Shown: positions 52,325-62,856, counted from the first letter of the stretch. The stretch is 64,000 nt of DNA from Roseateles_B sp041906185 (GCA_041906185.1 JAYRJQ010000014.1:62001-126000); one strand, 5' to 3'. Program-made: numbers and translations. Notes: generated by a model from the sequence alone, not told the origin.

Positions 52325-54664
52325 ATGAGCTTCCTGGACAAGATCAAGAGCATGGGCAAGCAAGAGGGTGAGCACGCACCCGAAGGGCTCCACGACGCCG
52401 CGCCGGAGGCTCAGGCCTCCATCATCGAAGGGGCTGAAACGGTCCAGGTCGAGGCGCATCCGGCCGATGTGTCCATCATCTCGGAGGCCACGCCGACCGC
52501 CGAGCAGGCGGCTCCCGCCAGCGAGTACACCGAGGGCGCGAGCAGCACCACCTTCGGCCAGACCACGACCTTCGGCAACACGCAGGCTGCTGACCCCGCC
52601 GCCGCCCTGACGGCCGTGGCCGCCGCCGCTGCCGCCGACCGCGTCAAGCGCCAGCGCACCCTGACCGCCCTGGTGGCGGTGGGCCTCGTGGGCACCGCCG
52701 CGACGGTCGGTCTGAACGTCTGGAACAGCGCCCGGACTGCCGCGCAGGTGCGGGCTTCCGGTCAGGCCATGATGCAGTCGCAGCGTCTTGCCAAGGCCGT
52801 GTCGACCGCCACGATGGGCAACACCCAGGCCTTCGCCGAACTGCGCGAGAGCTCCTCGGTGCTGAGCGGCATCGCCAACAACCTCCGCACCGGCGAAGGT
52901 GAACTGGCCAAGGCCTCGGGCGATGCCCTGCAGACCCTGGAGAACCTCGCCCCGAAGATCGCCCTGGCCGAGAAGAACGCCAAGCTGGTGCTGGGCCAGG
53001 AAAAGATCCTGACGCAGGTGGGCGCCGCCTTGCGCACCATTAACCGTCAGTCGTCCGACCTGCTGGAAAGCGCCGAGGCCGTGTCCTCGCTGGCCCTGCA
53101 GCAGAACAGCTCCTCCGTCGAGATCGCGGCGGTGGGCCAGATGGTGATGCTGACCCAGCGCATCGGCAAGAGCGCCAACGAATTCCTGACGCAGGAAGGC
53201 GTGAACGCCGAGGCCGTGTTCCTGCTGGGCAAGGACCTGAACACCTTCCGCGAAATCAACGAGGCCCTGCTCAAGGGCAACTCGGAACTGGGCCTGAAGG
53301 CCGTGAGCAACCCCCAGATGCGCGAGCGTCTGGCCTCGCTGCTGAAGCAGTTCGAGGAGACCCGCAACCAGGCGTCCGCGATTCTGAGCAACATGCCCGG
53401 TCTGGCCTCCGCCCGTGAGGCGCAGGCCGCGATCCTGGCCGACAGCGAACCGCTGCGAAAGGGCCTGGACCAAGCCGGTCAGCAGCTGGAGGCTTCCGGC
53501 GGTACGAGCCCGCTGATGCTGCTGCTGATGGCCGGCTCCCTCGTGGCGCTGGTGGTCGGCGCAGTCGGCTTCCTGCGACTGTATGTGGCTGAACAGGCTC
53601 ACCGGACCGCGATGGCTGAAGAGCAGCGCAAGCTGGCCGAGCAGCAGGAGCAGGAGGCCAAGCGCGTCAATGACGCCAACCAGGCCGCCATTCTGCGACT
53701 GATGAACGAACTGCAGTCGGTCGCTGAAGGTGACTTGACGCAACAGGCCACGGTGACGGAAGACATCACGGGCGCCATCGCCGACTCGGTGAACTACACG
53801 GTGGAAGAGCTGCGCAACCTGGTGACCCAGGTGCAGTCCACGGCGGCACGGGTGACGGAAACGACCGGCCAGGTCGACCAGACCTCGACCGAGCTGCTGG
53901 CGGCCTCGACCGAACAGCTGCATGAGATCCGCGCCACCGGCGAGGCCGTGCTGCAGATGGCCGAGCGCATCAACCAGGTGTCCTCGCAAGCGCAGCAGAC
54001 CGCTGAGGTGGCCCGCCAGTCGCGTGAAGCGGCCGAGCAGGGCAAGCAGGCGATGGAGAACAACATCGGCGGTATGAACCAGATCCGCGAGCACATCCAG
54101 GAAACCTCCAAGCGCATCAAGCGCCTGGGCGAGTCCTCGCAGGAAATTGGCGAAATTACCGAGCTGATCTCGGACATTACCGAGCAGACGAACGTGCTGG
54201 CACTGAACGCCGCCATCCAGGCCGCGTCCGCCGGTGAAGCCGGTCGCGGCTTCTCGGTGGTGGCGGAAGAAGTGCAGCGCCTGGCAGAACGCTCCGGCGA
54301 TGCAACGCGCCGGATTGCCGCGCTGGTGAAGACCATTCAGACCGACACCCAGGATGCCGTGGCCGCCATGGAGCGCTCCACGCTCGGGGTGGTGCAGGGT
54401 ACCAAGCTGTCCGATGCCGCCGGCCACGCGCTGGAGGAGATCAACGAGGTGTCCCGCCGCCTGGATGAACTGATCGCCCGAATCTCCGAGTCCGCCGTGA
54501 ACGAAGCCCGTTCCGCGAACGACGTGGCGTCCAACATCCAGCACATCTTTGCCGTGACCGAGCAGACGGGTGAGGGCACGCGCTCCACCGCCCAGATGGT
54601 GCACGAGCTGTCGCGTTCCGCCGAAGCTCTGAAGCAGTCGGTGTCGCGATTCAAGGTCGAGTGA
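52325..54664 (+). CDS. pilJ: Methyl-accepting chemotaxis protein PilJ
   Basis: A 779-residue receptor of the pilus chemosensory system. About 115 cytoplasmic residues precede the first membrane helix (TLTALVAVGLVGTAATVGLN); Pseudomonas PilJ has a much shorter lead. Two periplasmic PilJ-type repeats follow (MMQSQRLAKAVSTA and VMLTQRIGKSANEF), then the second helix (LMLLLMAGSLVALVVGAVGF), a HAMP-like linker and the signalling hairpin with TNVLALNAAIQAA and a C-terminal coiled coil. It sits between the adaptor and the kinase as in other pil arrays. Confidence 0.95.
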   Translation: MSFLDKIKSMGKQEGEHAPEGLHDAAPEAQASIIEGAETVQVEAHPADVSIISEATPTAEQAAPASEYTEGASSTTFGQTTTFGNTQAADPAAALTAVAAAAAADRVKRQRTLTALVAVGLVGTAATVGLNVWNSARTAAQVRASGQAMMQSQRLAKAVSTATMGNTQAFAELRESSSVLSGIANNLRTGEGELAKASGDALQTLENLAPKIALAEKNAKLVLGQEKILTQVGAALRTINRQSSDLLESAEAVSSLALQQNSSSVEIAAVGQMVMLTQRIGKSANEFLTQEGVNAEAVFLLGKDLNTFREINEALLKGNSELGLKAVSNPQMRERLASLLKQFEETRNQASAILSNMPGLASAREAQAAILADSEPLRKGLDQAGQQLEASGGTSPLMLLLMAGSLVALVVGAVGFLRLYVAEQAHRTAMAEEQRKLAEQQEQEAKRVNDANQAAILRLMNELQSVAEGDLTQQATVTEDITGAIADSVNYTVEELRNLVTQVQSTAARVTETTGQVDQTSTELLAASTEQLHEIRATGEAVLQMAERINQVSSQAQQTAEVARQSREAAEQGKQAMENNIGGMNQIREHIQETSKRIKRLGESSQEIGEITELISDITEQTNVLALNAAIQAASAGEAGRGFSVVAEEVQRLAERSGDATRRIAALVKTIQTDTQDAVAAMERSTLGVVQGTKLSDAAGHALEEINEVSRRLDELIARISESAVNEARSANDVASNIQHIFAVTEQTGEGTRSTAQMVHELSRSAEALKQSVSRFKVE

Positions 54665-54714
54665 TCGTCCTTCAGCCCATAGCAACAAAACAGATCTAGA
54701 AGGCAAGACCCGGC

Positions 54715-57700
54715 ATGGATTTCCCGCGCGATTCCGAGTTCCCCGCGGACCTCAGCCCCCTGGCCTGGGTGCAGGAGGAATTGCGCCGCTCCCTGGAGTC
54801 AGTGCACAAGACCTTGCGCCGTGTGCTGCGTGACAACGAGAGCCGCAGCACCCTGATGCTCGGCGGCGAGCCCCAGGGCCCGCACCAACTGGTGGAGGCC
54901 GCTGCGGCGCAGTTGCACCAGCTGGTGGGCGTGGTGTCCGTGGTGGGTCTGCCGGCCGGCGCCAAGCTGCTGGGCGCCAGTGAGCGTGCGCTGCGTCATC
55001 TGGCGACCGCCCCGCAGAACCTGGACCTGCATGCCGTGGAAGCCGTCGAGCGCGCCCATTTCGCGCTGCTGGCCCTGATCACCCGCATGCTGGCGGGCAA
55101 TGCCGTCTCCACGCTGGCGCTGTTCCCGTCCTACCGCGAGCTCTCGGAGCTGGCGCAGGCCGAGCGCGTGCATCCGGCCGATCTGTGGCACCACGAATGG
55201 ACCTGGCGCGAAGTGCCGGGCTTCCCGCCGGTTTCGGGCCTGCGCCCGGATGCGGTGCGCAATGTCTTCGAGTCCGCCCTGCTCAAGCAGATGCGCGCGC
55301 CGGCGCCGAGCCACGCCCGCCTTCTGAGCGAGCTGTGTGCGGGCCTCGGCGCCTCCGCGGCTGACCAGCAGTCGCGGACCCTGTGGCAGCTGGCCTCGGC
55401 CCAGTTCGAGGCCCAGGCCCAGGGCCTGCTGCAAACCGACAACTACGCCAAGCGCCTCGGCTCGCGCCTGCTGTCCCAGCTGCGTGCCGGCAGCTCGGGC
55501 GAGGTGAGCGTCTCCGACCGCCTCGGCCAGGATCTGCTGTTCTTCTGCGCCCAGGCCCGCCTGCCCGCGCAAGCCAGCCAGGCGCCGCGTCTGAACGCGG
55601 TGCGTGCCGCCTACCACCTCGAATCGGCCGCGACCGGCAACTACGAGGACCAGAGCCTCGGCCGCATCGACCCGAACTGGGTGGCGCAGGCCAAGCGTCG
55701 CGTGCACGCCGCCAAGGAGGGCTGGTCCTCCGCCGCCGAGGGTGAATCGCACCGCCTGGCGAGCCTCAGCGAGCAGTTCGCCGCCTTGTCCGAATCCCTT
55801 GGTCAGCTCTTCCCCGAAGGCGCTGTGCTCGGCGAGGTGCTGCAGCGCGCGGTCGTCGCGACGCTGCGCTCGAACCAGCCGCCCGCGCCGCACCTGGCCA
55901 TGGAAGTGGCCACGGCCATCCTGTACATCGAGGCCGCACTCGAGGATGCCGCCTTCGACCAGCCCGAGCAGGCCGAGCGCGTGCGCTCCCTGGCACGGCG
56001 CGTGTCGTCGGTGGCCCGTGGCGAGGCGCCCGAGGAACTCGAAGCCTGGATGGAGGATCTGTACCGCCGCGTCTCCGACCGCCAGACGCTTGGCAGCGTC
56101 GTGCACGAGCTGCGCGCCAGCCTCACCGAGATCGAGCGCCAGATTGACGAGTACTTCCGCGACCCCGCCAAGCGCGAGGTCCTGATCCCGGTGCCGGGCC
56201 AGCTGCAGAGCATGCGCGGCGTGCTGAGCGTGCTGGGCATGGACCAGGCCGCGTCGGCCTGCGTGCGCATGCGCGACGAGATCGACGCGCTCGCCAGCAC
56301 CGAGGTGGACCCGAGCCTGGCCGGCCCCAAGGAGATCTTCGATCGCCTGGCCAACAACCTGGGCGCCCTGGGCTTCCTCATCGACATGCTCAGCGTGCAG
56401 CCGCAGCTCGCCAAGCGCATGTTCCATTTCGACGAGGCGTCCGGCAGCCTGAACTCCGAGGTGCGTCGCCAGAAGAGCGCGCCCGTCGCGGTGCCGAATT
56501 CCTCCGACCTGCTCAGCCAGGTGCAGGCCGCCGCTGCCGCCGTGGCGTCCGGCGAGCTGCCGGCCGAGGACCTGGCCCGCAGCCTCGAGCTCATCGCGCT
56601 GCAGGCCCGTGCCGCGGACGAAACGTCCGTGGCCGAGGCCGCGCAGTCGGCCAAGCAGATGCTGGATGCGGCCCGTCCCGAGACCGTCGAGGGCGCCGCC
56701 GCCGCCCCGGCCGGTGCCGACGAGGCCCGCGCCCAGGCGGCGCAGTCCCTCAACGACCTGGTCGCCGCCCGCACGCCGGTGGTGCCGGAGCTGCCGCCCG
56801 TCAGCGCGCCCATCCCGGAGGATCCCGCCGCGCTGGATCAGGAGATGCTGGAGATCTTCCTGGCCGAGGCCGAGGAAGTCTGCCAGACCGCCCGCGAGGC
56901 CCTGCAGGCCCTGGGCGAGCAGAGCCAGAACCTGGAGCACATGACCACCGTGCGCCGGGCCTTCCACACGCTCAAGGGCAGCTCGCGCATGGTCGGGCTG
57001 AACGAGTTCGGCGAAGCCGGCTGGGCCTGCGAGCAGCTGTACAACGCCCGTCTGTCCGACCAGAAGGGCGCCGACAAGGCGCTGCTGGACTTCACGCACC
57101 AGGCCCTCGACTACTTCGACACCTGGGTGGCCGACATCGCCGCCCAGCGCTTCGGCCGCCACAGCGCAGCGCCGCTGCGCCAGAGCGCCGACGCCCTGCG
57201 TCTGCACGGCCAGTACCTGCCGCTCGCGGCCGTTGCGGCCGTTGCTGCGCAGGAGCCCGCCGCTGCTGCCGAGCCGGTGGCCGAGCTGGCCGTGCCCGTC
57301 CTCGACGCGATCGCGGACGTGCCGGCCGAACTGCCGCCCGGCTTTGCCGTCACCGAAATCAATGGCGCCCTGCCGGATGAGGCTGCCGGTGCACTGCCCG
57401 AACTGAGTCTCGACATCCCCGAGCTTGCCGCGCCGGTGGCCGAGATCACGCCGGTGGTCGAGGCGATCGAGATGCCGCTGGAGATGCCGGCCGAGCTGCC
57501 CGTGGAGCCGACGGCCGAATTGCCGACCGAATTGCCGACCGAAGTGCCGGAACTTGGCGAGGCCCTCTCGCTGGACGAGCTGCCCGAGCTGGGCGAAGTC
57601 ATCGAGATGCCGGTCCTGGCCGACGAGGCCGTGGCCGCACCGGCCGACGAGCTGTCGCTGGATCTTTCGCTGGAGATGCCGGCCGCGACGCCGGTCGAGC

Positions 57701-60700
57701 CCGAGCCGCTCGCCACCGAGCCGATGCCGCTTGAGATGGCCCCGGATGCGGCTGCCGTGCCGGTCCTGGAACCCCTGAGCCTGGATCTGCCGGCCGAAGC
57801 CGACGAGCCGGCCGATGCCGTGGACAGCACGCTGCGTCTCGCGGCCGAGGACCTGCCGTCCGCCGACGCCCTGGGCGAGCTGCTGCACCTCGACCTCGAG
57901 GTGCCGCTGGAAGCTGCGCCGGTGGCCGAGGTCGCCGAGCCGTCGCTGGATCTGTCGCTGCTGGACGATCTGGGCGAAGTTCAGGCCGCCGCGCCCGAGC
58001 TTCAGGTCCAGAGCCCGGATGACACGCCGACGATGGCGCTGCCCGTCGCCGACGCGCAAGCGCTCGCCGATGACGCGCTGCCGGCCTTCGAGCTGCCGCT
58101 GGTCGAGCCGACCGACGTCGCGCCGGAGATCGCGGAAGCGGTGGCCGTCGCGGACGCCGACGCCCTGGACCTGCCCGCCGTGCTGGAGGTGGCCGAGGTC
58201 GCCGAGCTGGGCGACGTGGCCGACACGACCGACACGAGCGACACGACCGACATGGGCGAGGCCGTGCGCGCCGCGCCGCAGCTCACGCTGGTGAGCGACC
58301 AGGGCCACGCCGTGGGCGCCGACGACGCGTCCGCGCTGGCCTCGGAGGCACCGGTCGAGGAGGGCGAGGACGACGAGAGCGTCAAGGTCATCGGCCCGCT
58401 GCGCATCAGCATCAGCCTCTTCAACATCTTCCTGAACGAAGCCGACGAGCTCTCGCGCCGCCTGAGCACCGAGCTGTCCGAGTGGTCCCTGCAGCTCAGC
58501 GACACCGTGCCGCCGGCCTGCGAGGCGCTGGCGCACAAGCTGGCGGGCAATGCCGCGACCGTGGGCTACGAGGATCTGTCCGACCTGGCCCGTGCGCTGG
58601 AACACGCCCTGGAGCGTGCCGCCCTGGCCGGCCGCTACACCGAGAAGGACGCCGAGACCTTCGTGCGGGCCGCGGAAGACATTCGCCGCCTGCTGCACCA
58701 GTTCGCCGCCGGCTTCCTCAAGCCGGTCGAGCCGGGCCTGGTCGAGGCCCTGCAGGCCTACGAGGCCCTGGACCGCCGCGACCCGCTGGACGACAGCACC
58801 GACAGCGACTACGACCAGCTCGCCGCCCTGGTGGCGACCGAGGACCTGGAGTCGGATGCCGCACCGCTGCCGGCCATTGCAGAGGCTGTCGAACCCGCTG
58901 AGTTCCCCGACTTCGCCGATACCGAGCTGCCGGACGTGCAGCCGGAAGCCCCGGCCGCCGAGCTGCCGCTCGTGGCAGAGGTGATCGACCTGGCCGAGGT
59001 CGCTGACGTGCCCGCGGCCGTCCCGGTGCAGACCGCGGCCGTCGAGGACTTCCCCAGCGGCGAGGCCGACCACATCGACGACGAGCTCTTCCCGATCTTC
59101 GAGGAAGAGGCCGACGACCTGCTCCAGAGCCTGCATGCCGCGATGCGCGAATGGCAGGCGGCACCGGCCGATGCGAGCCGCGCCGCAGCCTGCATGCGCC
59201 ACCTGCACACCTTCAAGGGCGGTGCTCGCCTGGCCGGTGCGATGCAGCTGGGCGAACTGGCGCATGAGCTGGAAAGCTCCATCGAGCGCCTGCTGGGTGG
59301 CGGTGCCATCGACGCCATGGGTGTGATGGCGCTGCAGGACGATGCCGATGCCCTGGAGGCCGCCTTCGAGCGCCTGCGTGAACGCCTGAAGGGGGGCGGT
59401 GCGCCGGCTCCCCTTGCGCCGGTCGCCGCGCCGAAGCCGGCGCCCGAGGCGCCCGCACCGGTGCTCAGCGCCGAGGCAGCCCCGGAGATGGAAGCCGCGC
59501 TGGCCGATCTGCCGGTGGAAGCGCCTGCCGCGGAAGCGGTGGTGCCGAGCGCTGACGCCGTGCCCGCGGACCTGATGGACGTGGCAGCGGACGTCGCCTC
59601 TGACGCTGAAGCCGAGGTCGCGTCCGAGATCCCCACCGAGATCGCCACCGAGACGCTGGCCGAGGCCGTCACCGAGGACGCACCGGCGGACCTGGTGGCC
59701 GAGGCCGCGCCGGCCGACGCCCTGCTGCCCGTGTCCGAAGTCGTCTCGGAGGCCGTGCCCGACGAGCTGCTGTCCGCCTTCGGCGAGCTGCCGCCGGTCC
59801 TGGCCGCGACGCCCGCCCCGGTGGCCGCCAAGCCCATCGACTGGGCGCAGTTCGCCAGCGGCAAGGAACTGGAATCCGACAGCGCGATGCTGTCCCAGGC
59901 CCAATCCGTGGTGCGTGTGCGCGGTCCGGTGCTGGAGCGCATGGCCACGCAGGCCGGTGAAGTTTCGATCCGCCGCGCCCGCCTGGAAGGCGAGCTGGGC
60001 GCGATGAAGACCGCGCTGGTCGACCTGGAGGACAACCTGGAGCGTCTGCGCGCCCAGCTCCGCGAGCTGGAAGTGCAGGCCGAAGCCCAGATGGGCTCCA
60101 GCCGCGAGGTGGCCAAGCAGCTGGGCCGCGACTTCGATCCGCTCGAGTTCGACCGCTACACCCGCTTCCAGGAACTGACCCGCATGATGGCCGAGTCGGT
60201 GAACGACGTGGCCACCGTGCAGCGCAGCCTGCTGCGCAACGTGCAGCTGGGTGAAGATGAGCTGGCGGGCCAGTCCCGTCTGACGCGCGAGCTGCAGGAC
60301 GACCTGCTGCGCACGCGGATGGTGGAGTTCGAATCGCTGGCCGAGCGGATGCACCGCGTCGTGCGCCAGGCCTCCCGCGAGGTCGGCAAGCAGGTCCAGC
60401 TCGAGATCACCGGCGGTCACGTCGAACTGGACCGCTCGGTGCTGGAGCGTCTGATCGGCTCCTTCGAGCACCTGCTGCGCAACAGCGTGATCCACGGCAT
60501 CGAGTCGCCCCAGAAGCGGGAAGCCGCGGGCAAGTCGGCGGTCGGCCACATCCATGTGCAGCTGGCCCAGGAAGGCAACGAGGTCGTGCTGCGCTTCACC
60601 GATGACGGCGCCGGCCTGAACCTGCCCCGCATCCGCGAGCGCGGCATCGCCCAGGGCCTCATCAAGACCGACACGCAGCTGAGCGACGAGCAGCTGATGG

Positions 60701-61743
60701 CGCTGATCTTCGCGCCGGGCTTCTCGACCGCCCATGAGGTGACCGAGCTGGCCGGCCGCGGCGTGGGCATGGACGTCGTCCGCTCCGAGGTCAACACGCT
60801 GGGTGGCTACGTCGAGACGCAGAGCCGCGAGGGCATGGGCACCAGCTTCGCGCTGCGCGTGCCGCTGACCACCGCGCTGACGCAGGTCGTGCAGCTGCGC
60901 TGCGGCGACCTCGTCGTTGCCGTGCCCGCCAACCTGATCGACTCCGTGCTGCGTCTGCCGCCGGCCCAGGTCGAGAAGGGCTACGAGTCTGGCGCCCTGC
61001 AGCTGGGCGAGATGAATGTGCCGATGTACTGGCTGGGCGGCCTGCTGCAGGCCGGCGAGCGTGGCCACATCCACGGCCGCACGGCGTCCGTGGTGCTGGT
61101 GCGCAGCGCCCACCAGCGCGTGGCCCTGCACGTCGACGAAGTGGTCGGCAACCAGGAAGTCGTGATCAAGAACCTCGGCCCGCAGCTGATCCACGTGCCG
61201 GGTCTGGCCGGCATCAGCCTGCTGGCGTCGGGCGACGTGGCCCTGATCTACAACCCGGTGGCCCTGGCCAACGTCTACGGCGACCATGCGCAGGCCCTGG
61301 TCCGCGCCGACGCCGAGGCGCTTGCCGCCCAGGCCTCGGTCGTGGTCGAGGAGAAGCTGCCGCCGCTGGTCCTGGTGGTGGACGACTCCCTCACGGTGCG
61401 TCGCGTCACCCAGCGTCTGCTGGAGCGCGAAGGCTACCGGGTCAAGCTGGCCAAGGACGGTCTGGATGCGATGGAGCAGCTGGCCGCGGACGAGCTGCCG
61501 GGCGTGGTCCTCTCGGACATCGAGATGCCCCGCATGGACGGCTTCGACCTGGTCCGCAACCTGCGCGCCGACCCGCGTCTGAAGGCGCTGCCGGTGATCA
61601 TGATCACCTCGCGGATCGCGCAGAAGCACCGCGACTATGCGCATGAGTTGGGCGTTGACGACTATCTGGGCAAGCCCTATGACGAGGATCTGCTGCTGAG
61701 CCTCATTGCTCGCTACACTGCCGAGGAGCCCGTGGCTGCCTGA
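54715..61743 (+). CDS. pilL: Hybrid chemotaxis kinase PilL/ChpA
   Basis: A 2342-residue hybrid CheA controlling pili. Three clear histidine phosphotransfer domains carry their His at H751 (FHTLKGSSRMVG), H1274 (AHKLAGNAAT) and H1498 (HTFKGGARLAG). Regions before residue 640 look like degenerate Hpt bundles without the His (for example QLQSMRGVLSVLG). Two long acidic Pro/Ala/Glu linkers (about 835-1215 and 1340-1450) and a third near 1555-1700 separate the domains. The C-terminal core has dimerisation helices, the HATPase with HLLRNSVIHGIESP, DDGAGL and GRGVGMDVV, a CheW-like domain, and a receiver with phospho-acceptor D2268 (LSDIEMPRMDGF). It follows pilJ by 50 nt. Confidence 0.96.
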   Translation: MDFPRDSEFPADLSPLAWVQEELRRSLESVHKTLRRVLRDNESRSTLMLGGEPQGPHQLVEAAAAQLHQLVGVVSVVGLPAGAKLLGASERALRHLATAPQNLDLHAVEAVERAHFALLALITRMLAGNAVSTLALFPSYRELSELAQAERVHPADLWHHEWTWREVPGFPPVSGLRPDAVRNVFESALLKQMRAPAPSHARLLSELCAGLGASAADQQSRTLWQLASAQFEAQAQGLLQTDNYAKRLGSRLLSQLRAGSSGEVSVSDRLGQDLLFFCAQARLPAQASQAPRLNAVRAAYHLESAATGNYEDQSLGRIDPNWVAQAKRRVHAAKEGWSSAAEGESHRLASLSEQFAALSESLGQLFPEGAVLGEVLQRAVVATLRSNQPPAPHLAMEVATAILYIEAALEDAAFDQPEQAERVRSLARRVSSVARGEAPEELEAWMEDLYRRVSDRQTLGSVVHELRASLTEIERQIDEYFRDPAKREVLIPVPGQLQSMRGVLSVLGMDQAASACVRMRDEIDALASTEVDPSLAGPKEIFDRLANNLGALGFLIDMLSVQPQLAKRMFHFDEASGSLNSEVRRQKSAPVAVPNSSDLLSQVQAAAAAVASGELPAEDLARSLELIALQARAADETSVAEAAQSAKQMLDAARPETVEGAAAAPAGADEARAQAAQSLNDLVAARTPVVPELPPVSAPIPEDPAALDQEMLEIFLAEAEEVCQTAREALQALGEQSQNLEHMTTVRRAFHTLKGSSRMVGLNEFGEAGWACEQLYNARLSDQKGADKALLDFTHQALDYFDTWVADIAAQRFGRHSAAPLRQSADALRLHGQYLPLAAVAAVAAQEPAAAAEPVAELAVPVLDAIADVPAELPPGFAVTEINGALPDEAAGALPELSLDIPELAAPVAEITPVVEAIEMPLEMPAELPVEPTAELPTELPTEVPELGEALSLDELPELGEVIEMPVLADEAVAAPADELSLDLSLEMPAATPVEPEPLATEPMPLEMAPDAAAVPVLEPLSLDLPAEADEPADAVDSTLRLAAEDLPSADALGELLHLDLEVPLEAAPVAEVAEPSLDLSLLDDLGEVQAAAPELQVQSPDDTPTMALPVADAQALADDALPAFELPLVEPTDVAPEIAEAVAVADADALDLPAVLEVAEVAELGDVADTTDTSDTTDMGEAVRAAPQLTLVSDQGHAVGADDASALASEAPVEEGEDDESVKVIGPLRISISLFNIFLNEADELSRRLSTELSEWSLQLSDTVPPACEALAHKLAGNAATVGYEDLSDLARALEHALERAALAGRYTEKDAETFVRAAEDIRRLLHQFAAGFLKPVEPGLVEALQAYEALDRRDPLDDSTDSDYDQLAALVATEDLESDAAPLPAIAEAVEPAEFPDFADTELPDVQPEAPAAELPLVAEVIDLAEVADVPAAVPVQTAAVEDFPSGEADHIDDELFPIFEEEADDLLQSLHAAMREWQAAPADASRAAACMRHLHTFKGGARLAGAMQLGELAHELESSIERLLGGGAIDAMGVMALQDDADALEAAFERLRERLKGGGAPAPLAPVAAPKPAPEAPAPVLSAEAAPEMEAALADLPVEAPAAEAVVPSADAVPADLMDVAADVASDAEAEVASEIPTEIATETLAEAVTEDAPADLVAEAAPADALLPVSEVVSEAVPDELLSAFGELPPVLAATPAPVAAKPIDWAQFASGKELESDSAMLSQAQSVVRVRGPVLERMATQAGEVSIRRARLEGELGAMKTALVDLEDNLERLRAQLRELEVQAEAQMGSSREVAKQLGRDFDPLEFDRYTRFQELTRMMAESVNDVATVQRSLLRNVQLGEDELAGQSRLTRELQDDLLRTRMVEFESLAERMHRVVRQASREVGKQVQLEITGGHVELDRSVLERLIGSFEHLLRNSVIHGIESPQKREAAGKSAVGHIHVQLAQEGNEVVLRFTDDGAGLNLPRIRERGIAQGLIKTDTQLSDEQLMALIFAPGFSTAHEVTELAGRGVGMDVVRSEVNTLGGYVETQSREGMGTSFALRVPLTTALTQVVQLRCGDLVVAVPANLIDSVLRLPPAQVEKGYESGALQLGEMNVPMYWLGGLLQAGERGHIHGRTASVVLVRSAHQRVALHVDEVVGNQEVVIKNLGPQLIHVPGLAGISLLASGDVALIYNPVALANVYGDHAQALVRADAEALAAQASVVVEEKLPPLVLVVDDSLTVRRVTQRLLEREGYRVKLAKDGLDAMEQLAADELPGVVLSDIEMPRMDGFDLVRNLRADPRLKALPVIMITSRIAQKHRDYAHELGVDDYLGKPYDEDLLLSLIARYTAEEPVAA

Positions 61744-61748
61744 TCCCC

Positions 61749-61771
61749 GAGGGGGGCGGCCGCCCCCCTTT
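61749..61771 (+). terminator. Hairpin after pilL
   Basis: GAGGGGGGCGGCCGCCCCCCTTT forms a GC-only stem (palindrome 61751-61768) with a short T tail. It probably ends the pil transcript before the diguanylate cyclase gene. Confidence 0.6.
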
Positions 61772-61818
61772 CCCGTATCTTGCAGGCCCGCGGGGCCGGA
61801 GCGTCCTGACAGGCCGTC

Positions 61819-62856
61819 ATGTCCGAAGTCGTTGAGCATCTGGCAGAGTTGACCGGGTTCCGGGATCGGGACGTCATGGACGTCACCCTGGTGTCGGCCT
61901 TGCGCGACCTGCTGGAGCCGCTCTCCGTGGCCATCTACCGCTGCGTGGGGGAGCCGGGCCAGCAACGCTGGCTGACGCGGGCCCGCCTGGCCGCCGACGA
62001 CGCCGTGGCCTCGGCCGACTCCCTCTGGACCGAACCCGGCCGGCTGCCACTGCTCAGCGCATTCCCGCAACGCCAGGCCTGCCTGGACAGCCGCACCATC
62101 CTGCACAGCGAGGTGGACGGCGCCCACGAGACGCTCTTCCCGCTGCAGACAGACCGTGAGGTCATCGGCGTGCTCGAGGTGCGTTCCCTGGAGCTGCTGA
62201 CTCCCTCCGAGCAGCGCACGGTGGGCAGCATCCTGCGGATCTATCACAACTTCCAGGGCCTGCTCGACTACAGCGAGCGGGACACCCTCACGGGGCTGCT
62301 GAACCGCAAGACCTTCGACGAGAGCTTCCTCAAGGCCGTCAGCGAGCTGCCCCACCATCCCGTCGCGGCCTCGGCGGAGGACGGTCGCCGCCACGAGCTG
62401 GCGTCCACGCACTGGTGGCTGGGTGTCATCGACATCGACCACTTCAAGCAGGTGAACGACCGCTTCGGTCACCTCATCGGCGACGAAGTCCTGCTGCTGC
62501 TCTCGCGCCTCATGCGCAACAGCTTCCGCTTCAACGACCTGCTCTACCGCTTCGGCGGCGAGGAGTTCGTGGTGCTGATGCGCTGTGCCGATGAGCCCGA
62601 TGCGGCGCATGCCTTCGAGCGCCTGCGCCACAACACCGAGTCCTACGCCTTCCCGCAGGTCGGTCGCATCACGGTGAGCGTGGGTTTCACCGAAGTCCGC
62701 GGCGGGGACACCCCCGCGAGCGCCTTCGAGCGGGCGGACAAGGCGGTCTATCACGCCAAGTCCCACGGTCGCAACCAGGTCCACAGCCACGCCGAGCTGG
62801 TCCGCACCGGCGAGATGACCGAGCACGAACAGCACAGCGACATCGAGCTGTTCTGA
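61819..62856 (+). CDS. Diguanylate cyclase with GAF-like sensor
   Basis: A 345-residue GGDEF protein. Residues 1-150 form a GAF-like sensor (GVLEVRSLELLTPSEQRTVG). The cyclase domain has WWLGVIDIDHFKQVNDRFGH and an active FGGEEFVVLM signature, preceded by an RxxD inhibitory site (RFND). It should synthesise c-di-GMP and be product-inhibited. It follows pilL by 75 nt across a hairpin; a functional link to pili is likely by context but not shown. Confidence 0.93.
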   Translation: MSEVVEHLAELTGFRDRDVMDVTLVSALRDLLEPLSVAIYRCVGEPGQQRWLTRARLAADDAVASADSLWTEPGRLPLLSAFPQRQACLDSRTILHSEVDGAHETLFPLQTDREVIGVLEVRSLELLTPSEQRTVGSILRIYHNFQGLLDYSERDTLTGLLNRKTFDESFLKAVSELPHHPVAASAEDGRRHELASTHWWLGVIDIDHFKQVNDRFGHLIGDEVLLLLSRLMRNSFRFNDLLYRFGGEEFVVLMRCADEPDAAHAFERLRHNTESYAFPQVGRITVSVGFTEVRGGDTPASAFERADKAVYHAKSHGRNQVHSHAELVRTGEMTEHEQHSDIELF

